Shown here: piece by piece, positions 39,432-49,441 of the stretch
How the letters are laid out: each line of letters opens with the position of its first letter
How positions within the stretch are numbered: the first letter of the stretch is position 1
Assembly: GCA_000697665.1 (NCBI GenBank)
Contig: KL197727.1
Location: forward strand, 186,001-250,000
From: Jaapia argillacea MUCL 33604
Lineage: Eukaryota > Basidiomycota > Agaricomycetes > Jaapiales > Jaapiaceae
Reading direction: 5' to 3'
Length of the DNA: 64,000 bases
Notes under the pieces: generated by a model
What the model was told of the DNA's origin: nothing
What the model saw: only the letters and a program-made list of their open reading frames with translations
Database searches by the model: none
Translations under genes and position numbers: made by a program

Positions 39432-41758
39432 CTACAACGGCAACCCACAGACGTCGCAGTCAGATCCCCCTCCCGTGTTCTCGAATGTACAATGTGGGCA
39501 TATTCTGATTCCGCCAGCCCCACCACTACCACTACCACCAGACCCTCCAGCCTGGTCGAATAGTTCGGGTGGGATGTCTTTGTCCATAGAGTGGGACGAG
39601 GTTGGTGCAGGTTGATTGGGGCGAGAAGCTACGGAGGGTCAGAGTGAGGATGTGGGGAACAGGACGGGAGAGACAGTAAGAACGTACGAGCGGTTTCTCG
39701 TGTAAAAGTCATTAGAGTCTGCCAACTATCCGTTTGAAGAAGAGGGTCGAGAAGTTTGATATCTGAGAGGTCTAGTGAGGACATTGTACCTATCAAGACT
39801 TTGATATCTGCCTATGGTCGCAAAACGCGATATCACAACGAGATCTATACGGTGGGCATTGAAAGGAGACGAACCTCAGAAAACAGCTGCGACTGGGCCA
39901 AAAACGCAATGAGGTGCCAATCGCTCAGCCATTTCGCCAACTCCACACGACGCGCAAGGTCCCCTCCACCTCCATGTGTAGTTGGTTCGATATCTGGTGC
40001 ACGAAGGTTGGAAAGTGTGCGCATGACGCTTTCGATACTCTGGTTTTCCATGCCTGGTCTGTTCTCGATTTGGAACTTGGATGATTGGAAGACTGGAGAC
40101 GGATTTTGTGGGAAGCCGTGTGATACCTACGATTGTATGGGAAGGATAAGGTTATGGTCAAATTCAATGAAAGATGAGGCGACGCACGTTAACCAAGAGG
40201 TACTCGACGGGGAAACAGGGTTTCGCGCTCTTCTTCACCTCGATACCGTATTCATTCTTGTATCGGAAAAAGACATCGGGGACGTATCTCGCAGCATCAG
40301 TACTCCTGTCTTCCTTCTTGACGAGAACGATACCAGGCTCGACGCTTGCTTCAACCATGTCGGCGTCTACCATAGCCACAGCCTGTTCGGAGACCTGGTA
40401 GGCTGAGATGTCAACAGCACCATCTTCCGTTCCAGTGAGGACAGCTGTGACCAAACGGGACGAGAACGATCCAGAGCTACATGATCGGGACGGTGTCGGG
40501 TTGGCTTGCTGTAACTTCGCAGCAAATATGGCTTCCAGTGACGAAAGGAAGAAAGACCCGGGATGTCGCTTGTAAACGTTCTTCGTACGATCTTCAGGCG
40601 TAGGATCTAAATCCGTGAAGATATACCCGACGATAGTCAAAGGAGTGGCGGCCGACTTTGCCAAATCCCTGATGTGTGGTTCATCCTCCCAAGGTAAACC
40701 CAGAGTCAACCCATCAAGTTCACCTTCCTGCGGCGGTTCGTGGATGGCTTCTACAACAGCTTTAATACCCATTGGGACTCCATCATACGGCTCATAGTGA
40801 CCGATCAACCAGCCAAATCGCTGAAGACCCGTCGCACGCCAGGCTTGGAGGAATCGCTCAATGATATCCGTGGAGGCGATTTCGAGATGGTCGACCATGC
40901 GGAAGGGTTGGGATTGTAGGGTTATGGCAGATGGTTGACACGCTGTACAGATCCCTGCAGGCCAAGGAGGGTGACCCCCACTCGGACAAGGTACTTTGAC
41001 CTTGTAAGCGAGGGGGCTTAGAGGAGGTAGGGATGCTGCTGCTGTGGACGATGTCTTGGGGGTGAGTTTTCGGATGTAGGCATGATATGAGATATGCTTG
41101 ATGTTATGCTCTTGGTGATAGGCAGTGTCATAGGGCTCGAGAGGCATGCAGTGATCACACATGGCGTTGGAGCCATGTTTGCAGAAATGGGAATCGCGTC
41201 CGCGAGGAATCATTCCCGTTTGTGAGCGCCAGTATCGATCTACAGCGTCTTCTTCGACGCTCTCCCATGGTCGCTTGGCAGTATCGAGGCCGCTAGGAAC
41301 CTGATGAGGTGTACCGTTCGAGGCGGCGGTCGTCCCTTGAGGGACTGATGAACCTGCCACTGGCCGGGATTCATATGCTACAAAGAGCAGGTCACCATGA
41401 CTGTGGTGATAAATTAGCACCTGCTTTGATCAAAGACAGACAGACAACTCACTTGAAACCGAGGTTCTTTAAGTTCCTTCCCTTCAACGTAGACACTTTA
41501 ATCTCATTCCCTCGAGGCTGATTGGAGATGGTAAGGCTTGATGGATCTGGGTCCGATGCGGTCTCAAGAATCTACGATCGTCGACTAAGAACATATCAAG
41601 CTTGCGATTGGCACCGACGTACCTTGGCAGCCAATTCTGAGATGTCTGCGGTTGGTTGGAGTTCAAACCGAAAGTTGCCATCCTTGGATCGGATACGAAT
41701 CAACTACGAAGATTACGCTCAGCATCACTTCAATTCTGAGCAGGTAAAACTATACCAT
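39432..41758 (-). CDS. NPL4: NPL4, cofactor of Cdc48/p97 in ubiquitin-dependent extraction
   Basis: The spliced N-terminus reads MLIRIRSKDGNFRFELQPTA, closely like yeast Npl4 (MLIRFRSKNG), and forms the ubiquitin-like UBXL domain. The zinc-binding segment has HFCKHGSNAMCDHCMPLEPY and CPSGGHPPWPAGICTACQPS. The catalytically dead MPN domain follows (RFGWLIGHYEPYDGVPMGIK). The C-terminus ends in a Zn finger, ICPHCTFENTGGGSDCDVCG, an NZF of the sort that binds ubiquitin. NPL4 works with Ufd1 and Cdc48 in ER-associated degradation and protein unfolding. The ATG is separated from the rest: exon 1 codes only Met (41756-41758) and a 52-base intron (41704-41755) follows. Further introns lie near 41587-41635, 41403-41453, 40131-40190, 39805-39835 and 39634-39690, the last two with less exact edges. 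Confidence 0.92.
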
Positions 41759-42020
41759 CTTGAGAGTCGGAGATGGTGGTAGGAGAAAGAACAAGCTTTA
41801 TGCGCTTTCACTGCTCTCCAATTACTTACGCGTCGAGGACGCGTCACGTCCTGACAAACCTATAACAAACTGATCTCATCATTTCAACAGTGAACATCGT
41901 TACATTCCAGCAAATACAATCTGAGTTTACTTGGACAAGGAGGTCCAGCGTGGCAGACCTTTGGGCAGGCATTAACCAGATAATAACGATACAACGTCTA
42001 GAACAGCAAAGAAACATTCC

Positions 42021-43582
42021 TCACAAACCGAGCTCTCGAATAGAAACGATCGCATCCCGTGCTGATTCGCCGAGCTCTTTGAAGTGAATATCAAGAAGCC
42101 CAACGACTTTCTCGGAGGAAAATACATATGGTGGCCGACCCATCCGATTTCCCGGCTTTCCTCGAGGTACCCCAGACAGGGGGCGAGAGCCGGACTTCAA
42201 GGCATCGTCTGAGGGAATAGCGATGAGTGTATGTAGGCAAAGTTGCGTGGATCGGAAAGCGTACATAATTCTTGCCATGAATGGACGCCTACAAAACATG
42301 GAAGTTGGAAGGATCCGACAAAAGGTAATACCTGGCTCACCTGCAGACACTATGAATCTATTATTACCGGCACACTGCTTTTCGAGCAAGCGAACATGAA
42401 TCTCAGCGACATCCCGAACATCAGTCCAGTTGACACCAGGATCTGTGGGACCCCGCTCGTGAAGAACGGAGTCATAAAGTAACTGGTTGGAGTAGTTGAG
42501 CTGTTCAAATGATTCGACCTGAGTAGGACATGTTAGAACGCTTCTGCAGCTAAACGAGGAGATGTGATGACCTGATGGATCACTGGCTGGTGAGAAGGAC
42601 CAAATTCAGATCATAATCCTAACAAGAGATGACCATCACCCACTCCATAAACCTGGGCAACTTTCTCATAAGCTTCAGAACCAAACGTCGGAGACGCACT
42701 CACGATTGTTGGCAAGATGGCGATGAGATCCCATGCAATGGAATCTTGGTGCTTAGATACGAACTCCCAAGCGGCTTTCTCGGCCAATGTTTTTGAGGCT
42801 CTGTATTTATGGAGGGCATCCGCTTTCATTCCTTTGGCTTGGATTTCTCTTACAGAAAAACAATTCCATTCGGCCTGATAGGGCGCAGAGATTTGAATCA
42901 CCGTGAAACTGCCGCAATGATAGGGTAAAAATAGGACTTACTTCGGTATACCGATGTCCGGCTTCTCTAGGCTCCATCACTGCAGCTGCAGAAGAGGTGA
43001 TGACTACTCGTCCCACAGAGTGCCTAACGCAAATTTGAGCATATATCGCGGGTATGCGAGGCCCACAACACACCCATGATTCAGAACGCTGGTGAGTAGC
43101 ACGATGGTGCCTCGAACGGCCACACTAATAAAGTCTGCTCGTACTCTCAGTTCGTGATCCGTTCCTTCGCATCGACAGGTGCTTGCCATCGGGATTCCCT
43201 GCAAGGGGATAGGCGTGATGCTCTACAGCATCAATTCCGTCCAGAACATGGTCGAAAGCACCTTCCTGGAATATCGGTCAGATGAATGGATGCGTGAAGA
43301 GTGACGATGGCGTGTACCTGTGTGCAGTTCTCGACTATAACATACTCAAACTCCTCATCGTACACCTCAAACAACCGCTCCAGATATTGACCCTTTTCTT
43401 GAGTTCGTACGGTGGCCCGTACTCGGTAGCCTCGCTCCAAAAGAGTACGCACAACCCAGGACCCGATGAACCCACTGGCACCTATGAAGTGGATGAGCAC
43501 GCCGGAGTCTTTGTGTGAGCAAAGCTGACAACTGATTGTCACCTGTAACAAGCACTTTTGCAGGGACGTGAATGGGAGGCAT
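42021..43582 (-). CDS. NAD(P)-dependent extended-SDR reductase (dihydroflavonol-4-reductase/Gre2-like), frame disturbed
   Basis: Exon 1 starts MPPIHVPAKVLVTG and splices to ASGFIGSWVVRTLLERGYRV, giving the nucleotide-binding G-x-x-G-x-x-G. Later exons give GRVVITSSAAAVMEP, the catalytic Tyr and Lys in YRASK, DLIAILPTIVSASPTFGSE, VNWTDVRDVAEIHVRLLE and a normal end (SIRELGL). It is an aldehyde or ketone reductase family; the substrate is unknown. Between 43170 and 43260 the frame does not join: exon GAFDHVLDGIDAVEHHA runs on in a frame that soon stops, while the next conserved piece (ADFISVAVRGTIVLLTSVL) is in another frame, and no intron of normal size bridges them. A single-base insertion near 43200 would explain this. 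The gene may therefore be recently broken, or the base may be a sequencing error. Confidence 0.7.
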
Positions 43583-44177
43583 GAGAAGATGAGGATGTCA
43601 TCTTCTCGCCCAAACCCCGGTGAAGATATGAGGGCCGGCAAGTTTCCGCTGCATGGAGTGTCTCATGACTATGGTAGCAGCCGCCAAAAGCGGATGAGCG
43701 CATGACCGTCCCTACCCGAAGGCGTCACGTGACTCTGAACATGAAGTCCCAGTGAAGGGGTCGGGGAACGCTAGGACAATGTTCGGCGGCGGATGGATAA
43801 GTTTTTATCGGGTAGAGGTGAGCGATTTAGCTCACAAGCCATTCTAGACAAGACGACGCTCTCTGTCCCCGCTTCTTCCCTATGGGTGAACAACTGACGG
43901 AACAAGCCCGCTGTGAGGAATGATCGGAAGAGGGGGGTGCGTATGGATGGATGGAACCAACCACTCCTAGATCCAGAGGAGAGTAGATTGATGGTGGAGT
44001 TCGACGTTGCCCGGATTCATGGTGGATTATCAAAGCGGGAGGAGTCGGACGGGGTTGCAACGATTCAATAATGAAATACCTCAGTGGGTGCCGTCAGCAG
44101 CAGTATCACACTCAAAAGGCGGTAGCAGCGAAAGGCCGGTTCCGAACCAGTTATTCAGTCAAGAAACCGTGTCTTGT
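43583..44177. other. Divergent intergenic region
   Basis: This stretch lies between the reductase start and the small gene. The upstream ATG at 44019 is in frame with that gene, so part of this region could be coding. No other feature was recognised. Confidence 0.4.
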
Positions 44178-44552
44178 ATGACTGCCCGCGGAAAAGACCA
44201 ACTTGAATCAAGAGGTGGTAAAGGGGAGAGCCGCCTGCCTCAAATTGGAGGTCGGTTCACCGAAGGTATGTCGATCCCCCAAGTCAAAGAACAGTTTTCA
44301 AGAGAAGACTGTGAAGATGTGTGGTCTGAGCCCAAGCATAAATCCGGGGAAATCTTGCCTATACAATTTAAGTAAGCGGTGGTTTGTCGAGACCACCATC
44401 AAATATCTCAACTGACTCAGACAGATCATGTCAAACACAGGCACTATGGCGGAACTTCAGCAATGAACGAAGCACAGCTGGCAGAAAGAAATGAACAAGA
44501 GCAGGAAACGCGATTGGCACCACGTGCATTCTGGACGCGCGATCACGACTAA
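44178..44552 (+). CDS. Small hypothetical protein upstream of bZIP gene
   Basis: A frame with ATG at 44178 (or at 44019, in frame) reads MTARGKDQLESRGGKGESRL through VWSEPKHKSGEILPIQF. The donor GTAAGC at about 44370 joins an acceptor CACAG near 44440 with frame kept, giving KHYGGTSAMNEAQLAERNEQ and an end at RAFWTRDHD. The product is about 100 residues (or about 155 from the upstream ATG), polar, highly charged, with no membrane span. I do not recognise it. Support is the good splice signals, the consistent coding flavour across the intron and the space it fills between two genes. It could instead be the leader of the bZIP gene, whose start codon is only 155 bp further on. Confidence 0.4.
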
Positions 44553-44588
44553 GTGCTAACTGTGGCGTTACCGCTCGCAATCCGAGAT

Positions 44589-44732
44589 ATGAATTGCGAA
44601 ATGCTGCCATTGGACCTGCCCCTGAGATACGAAGGTTCCTATACCTCGGTACAATTCAACGGTGGTTGGTCACGAATAGCAAAGAATCGACGAGCGCTTC
44701 TTGGTCATGGCTGCACAAGGAAACGGTTCTGA
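44589..44732 (+). promoter_or_regulatory. Overlapping upstream open reading frame on bZIP leader
   Basis: An ATG at 44589 opens a 47-codon frame that runs across the bZIP start (44707) in another phase and stops at 44730-44732. If the bZIP transcript starts upstream of it, ribosomes using this ATG could not reach the main start. Fungal Gcn4/Cpc1-type bZIP messages are known to be controlled by upstream frames. The transcript start is not known here. Confidence 0.4.
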
Positions 44733-45738
44733 TTTGGGTGACCTCACCCCATATCCGCAGGATCAATCACAGTCAGTCTTTTGGCAAGACTTGTTCGCTG
44801 CGATGGAGGATGAATCAAGACCACCAGGCGGTACGCGAGGACCGGGTGGACGTCGAAGTGAGAGAAATAGGAGGGAGTCCCTTCCTGCCCAGGCGGCTTC
44901 AGCATCCCATTCAGCGATAAATGCGGTATGAACTCAATTAAAAATACAAATAAACCGACACTCACCACCTCCCTAGTCACCATCGCTCCAAGATCTAAGT
45001 GGATTATTTGGGCAACCACCGACCAACCCGCCGCTTGATTCAGCAGAATTGTTTGCCCGCGCCCTGCAGGTTCTTGGTGCATCCCAACCTCCAATACCTA
45101 ACGCCCCACTTCACCCCAACTTCGGAGAGACCTCTCAAGCACCGCCTAACGCTTTCTTATTTCCATGGCTCCAGCAACCCCCGCAGGCGACCACGAGCCA
45201 GAGCCATGCCTTGCCATTCCCATATGGCACGAACCAAGGGTTTCCCGCAACTAGTTCGTCGGGGAGTGCACCTACAACGCCTCCGCTCGAAGGCCCTTCC
45301 ACTGCACGTGGCGTCACTGCAGAACCAGAACTGACCGAAGCGGATTCGGCGGCAGTAACGGAGGACAAGCGGCGAAGAAACACGGCGGCTTCCGGTGAGT
45401 TCTATAGTAACTGACCAGGATTGAAGTTGAATCCAGCTCGGCCAGCACGATTCCGAATCAAGAAGAAACAGAAGGTCCTAAATCTCGAGAGAACAGTCTC
45501 GGATTTGACAGGTCGGGCTGAGGATCTGGAACGAGAGGCAACAGAGTTGAGAAGAGAAAATGGTTGGCTGAAGGAGATCATCATGTTGAAAAGCAGAAGT
45601 GTAGCAGGAGGATCCGTCCCAGAGCCAGAATCGCATGCTACTGAAAGTTTAGAGTCACTTGAAATAGATGGAACTGGGGAGAGTTCAACTGGCGCAAATT
45701 CTGAGGGGAGAAGGGGACGGGGAAAGAAGAAGGCTTAG
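44707..45738 (+). CDS. bZIP transcription factor
   Basis: The first ATG, at 44707, gives MAAQGNGSDLGDLTPYPQD. The N-terminal two thirds is Pro/Ser/Gln-rich and acidic, as in activation domains. The bZIP region spans the last intron: basic part EDKRRRNTAASARFRIKKKQ, then the zipper with leucines at seven-residue spacing (VLNLERTVSDLTGRAEDL through ELRRENGWLKEIIMLK). The NTAASARFR basic core is that of fungal Met4/Cys-3/Zip1-like and related factors, so sulfur metabolism is one candidate role, but the sequence does not decide it. The tail is acidic, then basic (GRRGRGKKKA). Introns lie at about 44926-44978 and 45395-45448; the latter cuts the basic region at AAS/ARFR. A small frame overlaps its start (44589-44732). 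Confidence 0.88.
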
Positions 45739-45777
45739 GCGACAAGTGGAGCTACACAGTTATCTAGAATGTACTGA

Positions 45778-45828
45778 ATTCCGAATTACTGCTCATTCCG
45801 AATTGCTGCTCATTCCGAATTGCTGCTC
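45778..45828. repeat. 17-bp tandem repeat, three copies
   Basis: Unit ATTCCGAATTGCTGCTC is repeated three times head to tail (45778-45794, 45795-45811, 45812-45828). The first copy differs by one base (A for G). It lies in the 196-bp spacer between the bZIP stop and the COX19 start. Confidence 0.9.
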
Positions 45829-45934
45829 AGGGGGACATGGTACCATCCGCCACAACGGGACCGGTGGACCACAATGATTGGTTCGCCGTATTCATGGGTG
45901 AGTCCAAGACTAGGCGATTCCCACGCACCAGAAT

Positions 45935-46344
45935 ATGTCTTTCGGTCGACCACCATCCATATCGACTGGCTTCCAGGTAACTCCTCCTGACCGCGGGTCG
46001 TTTCCCCTTGACCATTATGGTCTGTACCACGACGGCCAGGTCTCGGATCTCATTAACGCATACTGTGATTAGGGGAGTGCAAAAATCAGATGATGCTGTA
46101 CATGAACTGTTTGCGCAAAAACTCGAATAGTTCCTCACCGTGCCGACAACTAAGCAAGGAATACCTTGAATGTCGGATGCAACGGTGCGTCTTCCATACT
46201 TTTGTAATCTCAGGTGTACTCATGTTCACCAGTGGCTTGATGGACCGGGATGAATGGCACAATCTTGGCCTGGGCAACTTACAAGGAGACACGAAGCGGG
46301 TTCAGAGTGCAGACCCGAAGAAGGGTACAACAGCCGGAACGTAG
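45935..46344 (+). CDS. COX19: COX19, copper-binding assembly factor for cytochrome c oxidase
   Basis: Three exons encode about 102 residues starting MSFGRPPSISTGFQVTPPDR. The twin CX9C motif is complete: CKNQMMLYMNC and CRQLSKEYLEC, followed by the typical RMQRGLMDRDEWHNLG. Cox19 is imported into the intermembrane space through Mia40, which oxidises these cysteines, and helps deliver copper to cytochrome c oxidase. Introns run from about 46020 to 46073 (after HY) and from about 46184 to 46231 (inside the Arg codon of MQR). The Lys/Thr-rich tail (about 25 residues) looks non-conserved. The start is the only ATG preceding the conserved FGRPP opening. Confidence 0.95.
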
Positions 46345-46577
46345 CCCAGTCGCTTGAAATTCTTGCCTATACCCCTCCATCTTATAGTTGGTGTTGATGG
46401 GACTGAAACTTGTGTTAAGCGTGACGAGACGGATCCCGCATATTTGAGAGTGATGACGACAGTGCAATGTCGATGTGGAGAACTAAGATAGAGGGGACCT
46501 ATGTACACCCAAGACCATCGCTAAATGTCAACTGACGGATTCTTGAGGGATTGGTGGTCCCATTCGACCAAGGATTT

Positions 46578-47181
46578 TCAAGGTTGTTGCGCTTCGCGAT
46601 TCTTCTCTGCTTGCCATCGAGCTCTTAGCAACGCGGCGCCATCCGCTCTTGAACGCATGACAGGCGACAGGAGGTGCATTCGCGCTGCCTCGACGTGCGG
46701 AGGTAACATAGTATCTGTTCGGATAACCTGTGGATTGCGCCGTCAAATATGTCGAGCGGTGAGAGTAAAAGCAACTCACCGAGCCAATGGCCAAGAAGAA
46801 TGAAAAGGTAGCAGCACTGGACAACATATATTGCGAAAGTGTCGGTAAGAACCCTCGTGGTCCCGCACCTCCTCTACAACCACAGTTCAGCCGACCGTCA
46901 GAGATTTGGAATGATTGCTCCTCACCGTAGGATACTATATGAACCGAATATGAAACCGATGGTAAGACCAACACCAGCACCCATCATAGCACCCATCCTA
47001 CATTCGTGTGCGGATTTCAGCGTTGCCGTCACGCTATCCCTACTTCCGATATTCCAAGCGGACGTACCTCACTGCGCGATCGGGACTGTAGTGTCAGAGA
47101 AAGCCTTGCTGTAGTTAAAACAGACTTACGTTTTTGCCATACTGTGGGCTGGCCGTGTTGAGCTGGGGGTGGCGGCGGCAT
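46578..47181 (-). CDS. MGR2: MGR2/ROMO1 subunit of the TIM23 import complex
   Basis: The spliced product begins MPPPPPAQHGQPTVWQKLRM and continues GAMMGAGVGLTIGFIFGSYS, GGAGPRGFLPTLSQYMLSSA and ATFSFFLAIGSVIRTD. It is a two-span inner-membrane protein with Gly-zipper helices, as in yeast Mgr2 and human ROMO1, which gate lateral release of preproteins from TIM23. A roughly 40-residue C-terminal extension (MLPPHVEAARMHLL on, stop 46578-46580) is longer than usual. Exon 2 is a 4-nt microexon (47068-47071, TGAG) between introns 47072-47129 and 46998-47067. Joining C+TGAG+GATG makes Leu-Arg-Met in the conserved place, whereas skipping it shifts the frame. Further introns lie near 46872-46925 and 46706-46757. 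Its ATG lies 65 bp from that of PEX10. Confidence 0.88.
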
Positions 47182-47246
47182 CGTGTGAGGAGGTGGTGAA
47201 GAGCAAAATTGGACTTCCGAATTTGAAGCCAGCAACTTGACGGAAG
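47182..47246. promoter_or_regulatory. Bidirectional promoter, MGR2 and PEX10
   Basis: Only 65 bp separate the start codons of MGR2 (minus) and PEX10 (plus). This segment must hold both 5' leaders, or the leaders must overlap. No TATA box is visible. Confidence 0.6.
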
Positions 47247-48481
47247 ATGTCACTGGCCCTTCCCTCCTTCCCTCAGGCTCAGCAAGCACAAATCAGTCCG
47301 TTCATTCTCACTTTCGATTTGGCTATAATTCTAATGATCTCTAATATCAGTCCGTGCAAATCAGAGAGATTTGTTTCATGTCGCTTCTCTGAGAGAGCAG
47401 ACCGAGAGCATACTACGCTCCTGGCTAGGTATGTCAGTGCCTCCTTCTGGGTTTCTGTTCCTGACCTGTGTTAGGGACGAGATGGTTGACGAGATGGGAC
47501 AAAGAAATTGAAGTCTTGGTGAAACTAGCTTACAATGGGTTGACAACAGGCCTCGGTGTGTGACTTCACCTTCCATGTCGGATTCGATATTCACCCTTCG
47601 TAACAGCGACACAGACGTTGGGAGAGGAGTACACCGACATATGGCAGCACTCTGCTCGTGTCCGAAAATTTCCTCCGCTTTATATGAGAGCAGCACTCAT
47701 TCTTCTCTCAACGATGCCTGGCTATTTCCTCTCAAGATGGCACTCCGCAAACCCTTCACCTTCCTCCCGACTGACCACCTTGTTACATGCAGTACCTACT
47801 GCTCTGGAAGTAATATCTGAAATTAACCTTGCAATCTTCTACCTGCGAGGGACATACTACGATTTGTCAAAGAGACTGCTCGGCATTCGTCACGTAGGCT
47901 CCTTCCTCCTGCTGAAGGACCCGAGTCTAACATCTTTCTGGTACATCAGATATCATCGATCCCAGAGGACCCTCACACTCGTCCACCGTCGTACGCATTG
48001 TTGGGCGTATTACTCGGTGTCCGGCTCATTCACCGGCTCGTTACTTTTCTTCGCGAGAGGTCCGCCAAATCACGTGCGGCATCATCGGCCTCGGGGAAAA
48101 CAAGACAATCTCTCGATGCTGTCAAGGAGACATTCCTTGACGATCGACCAGTATCATCATTACTAGGCCCTGTCGATCCTGAAGGGAAACCTGCGATTCC
48201 AGCTGAAGAGGATGAGAGGACATATCTCGATGTTACTGCAATCCCATCTACTTTGCGAGCCAGTCGGAGTTGTACCTTATGTCTAGAGGAACGGACCGCG
48301 AGTTGCGCTACAGATTGTGGGCACCTATTCTGCTGGGATTGCATTTATGGATGGGGGCGCGAAAAGGTTTGCATTTTTATTATTATCACTGAATCGAGCT
48401 CACTGTTGCGTTTAGGCAGAGTGCCCGTTATGTCGGCAAGCCTTGAGTCTCTCTAGATTGTTACCGATATACAACTTGTAG
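47247..48481 (+). CDS. PEX10: PEX10, peroxisomal RING-finger E3 ubiquitin ligase
   Basis: The spliced start [20 protein letters not shown] is followed by [33 protein letters not shown] and [20 protein letters not shown], the conserved N-terminal half of Pex10 with hydrophobic, membrane-embedded helices. The C-terminus carries the RING finger [20 protein letters not shown] then [20 protein letters not shown], with all zinc ligands present. With Pex2 and Pex12 it ubiquitinates the Pex5 receptor for recycling in matrix protein import. Introns lie near 47304-47352, 47425-47475, 47552-47607, 47912-47958 and 48367-48418; each junction was checked for frame and conserved protein. The protein ends [12 protein letters not shown] at 48479-48481. 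The length of about 320 residues is normal. Confidence 0.95.
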
Positions 48482-48614
48482 TCGGTGATCCTGCCATCAT
48501 CCCTCTCGTATTCAACGGTGGAAAGGGAAGAGATCGGTGAGAGCGACAGAGGGACAGTATGTACATCAAACGCCAATGTGTCTTGGAGATTTTACAAGGA
48601 TCAAGGCGAGCTGA

Positions 48615-49244
48615 TCATAAGACCTGCTGTATCAGCGTGATGTTATCACCTTTCAGGAGGATACGTCCTGGTGGGTCATAAGTAAGGATCGAATGGAACC
48701 ATCGAGGAACAAACGCACCTAGTTCCCTTCTTGGCTTCGCATCCTTGACGTACACCTCCGCTGCCTCGTCAATAACAACATTCATAAACTCATCGAAGCC
48801 CTGAAACATAGGAATGGAGTGATATGAGTACGAAGTCGTCACTTCAGAAGCAGAGGCAATAGAGGGAGGGTCGGTGTGACGGAGATATCGCAAAATCGTG
48901 TCTCCAGTAAATGGCAGGCAGAGTCACGACAACGACAGCATAGCCTTCAACGAGGGAGACACGAGTTCAACGTCTTGATGTCACAGTTCGGTTGGGAACA
49001 CGCACAATTATTCGCCCTTCGATCCTCATTTCGATATTGTCGTACAGCCAGATCACAACTTTGGTTCGCTGAAGAGACATTATGTTAGCCAACAGCGCCC
49101 AGGGATACTCGTGTGGTACAAACCTGCTGGAGATTCTTGAAGATAACATTCTTGAAACCAACGTTAATTACTTCAACTTCTGCACAAAAAGAGCAAGAAA
49201 CTTACGATGGGCTGAACCATCACACGTTGTTGACGACCGGACAT
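48615..49244 (-). CDS. SNRPE: Sm-E, core protein of spliceosomal snRNPs
   Basis: Five exons give 87 residues: [62 protein letters not shown] and, at the end, [16 protein letters not shown]. The Sm1 and Sm2 motifs are complete ([10 protein letters not shown] and RILLKGDNI). Sm-E is one of seven proteins that form the ring on U1, U2, U4 and U5 snRNAs. The acceptor of the first intron is the AG after TTTCA (about 49174), not the earlier CAG, which would run into a stop. The product is almost entirely domain, slightly shorter than the human protein (92). Its start codon faces that of the dynein gene 197 bp away. Confidence 0.93.
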
Positions 49245-49441
49245 GATGGGCAAAAAATATAGAACAGAACGATCGTGCTGTGTTCGACGGTCGTCGGTTT
49301 TGCTGCTGAGCAGGTATTTGAGCGAAAGTGAGTGAAGGACACGCTGCAACGCCACGAGTCGGCCAACGCCGAGATGGCCAAAACTGGTGTCCCCTCGAAA
49401 CGCGTCGCCTCTCACTTTCTCGTGAACGCGCAGCTGGGACG

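Noticed and set aside
44007-44375. Small-gene frame taken from 44007
   Set aside because: The first codon there is TTG; the first ATGs of the frame are 44019 and 44178.
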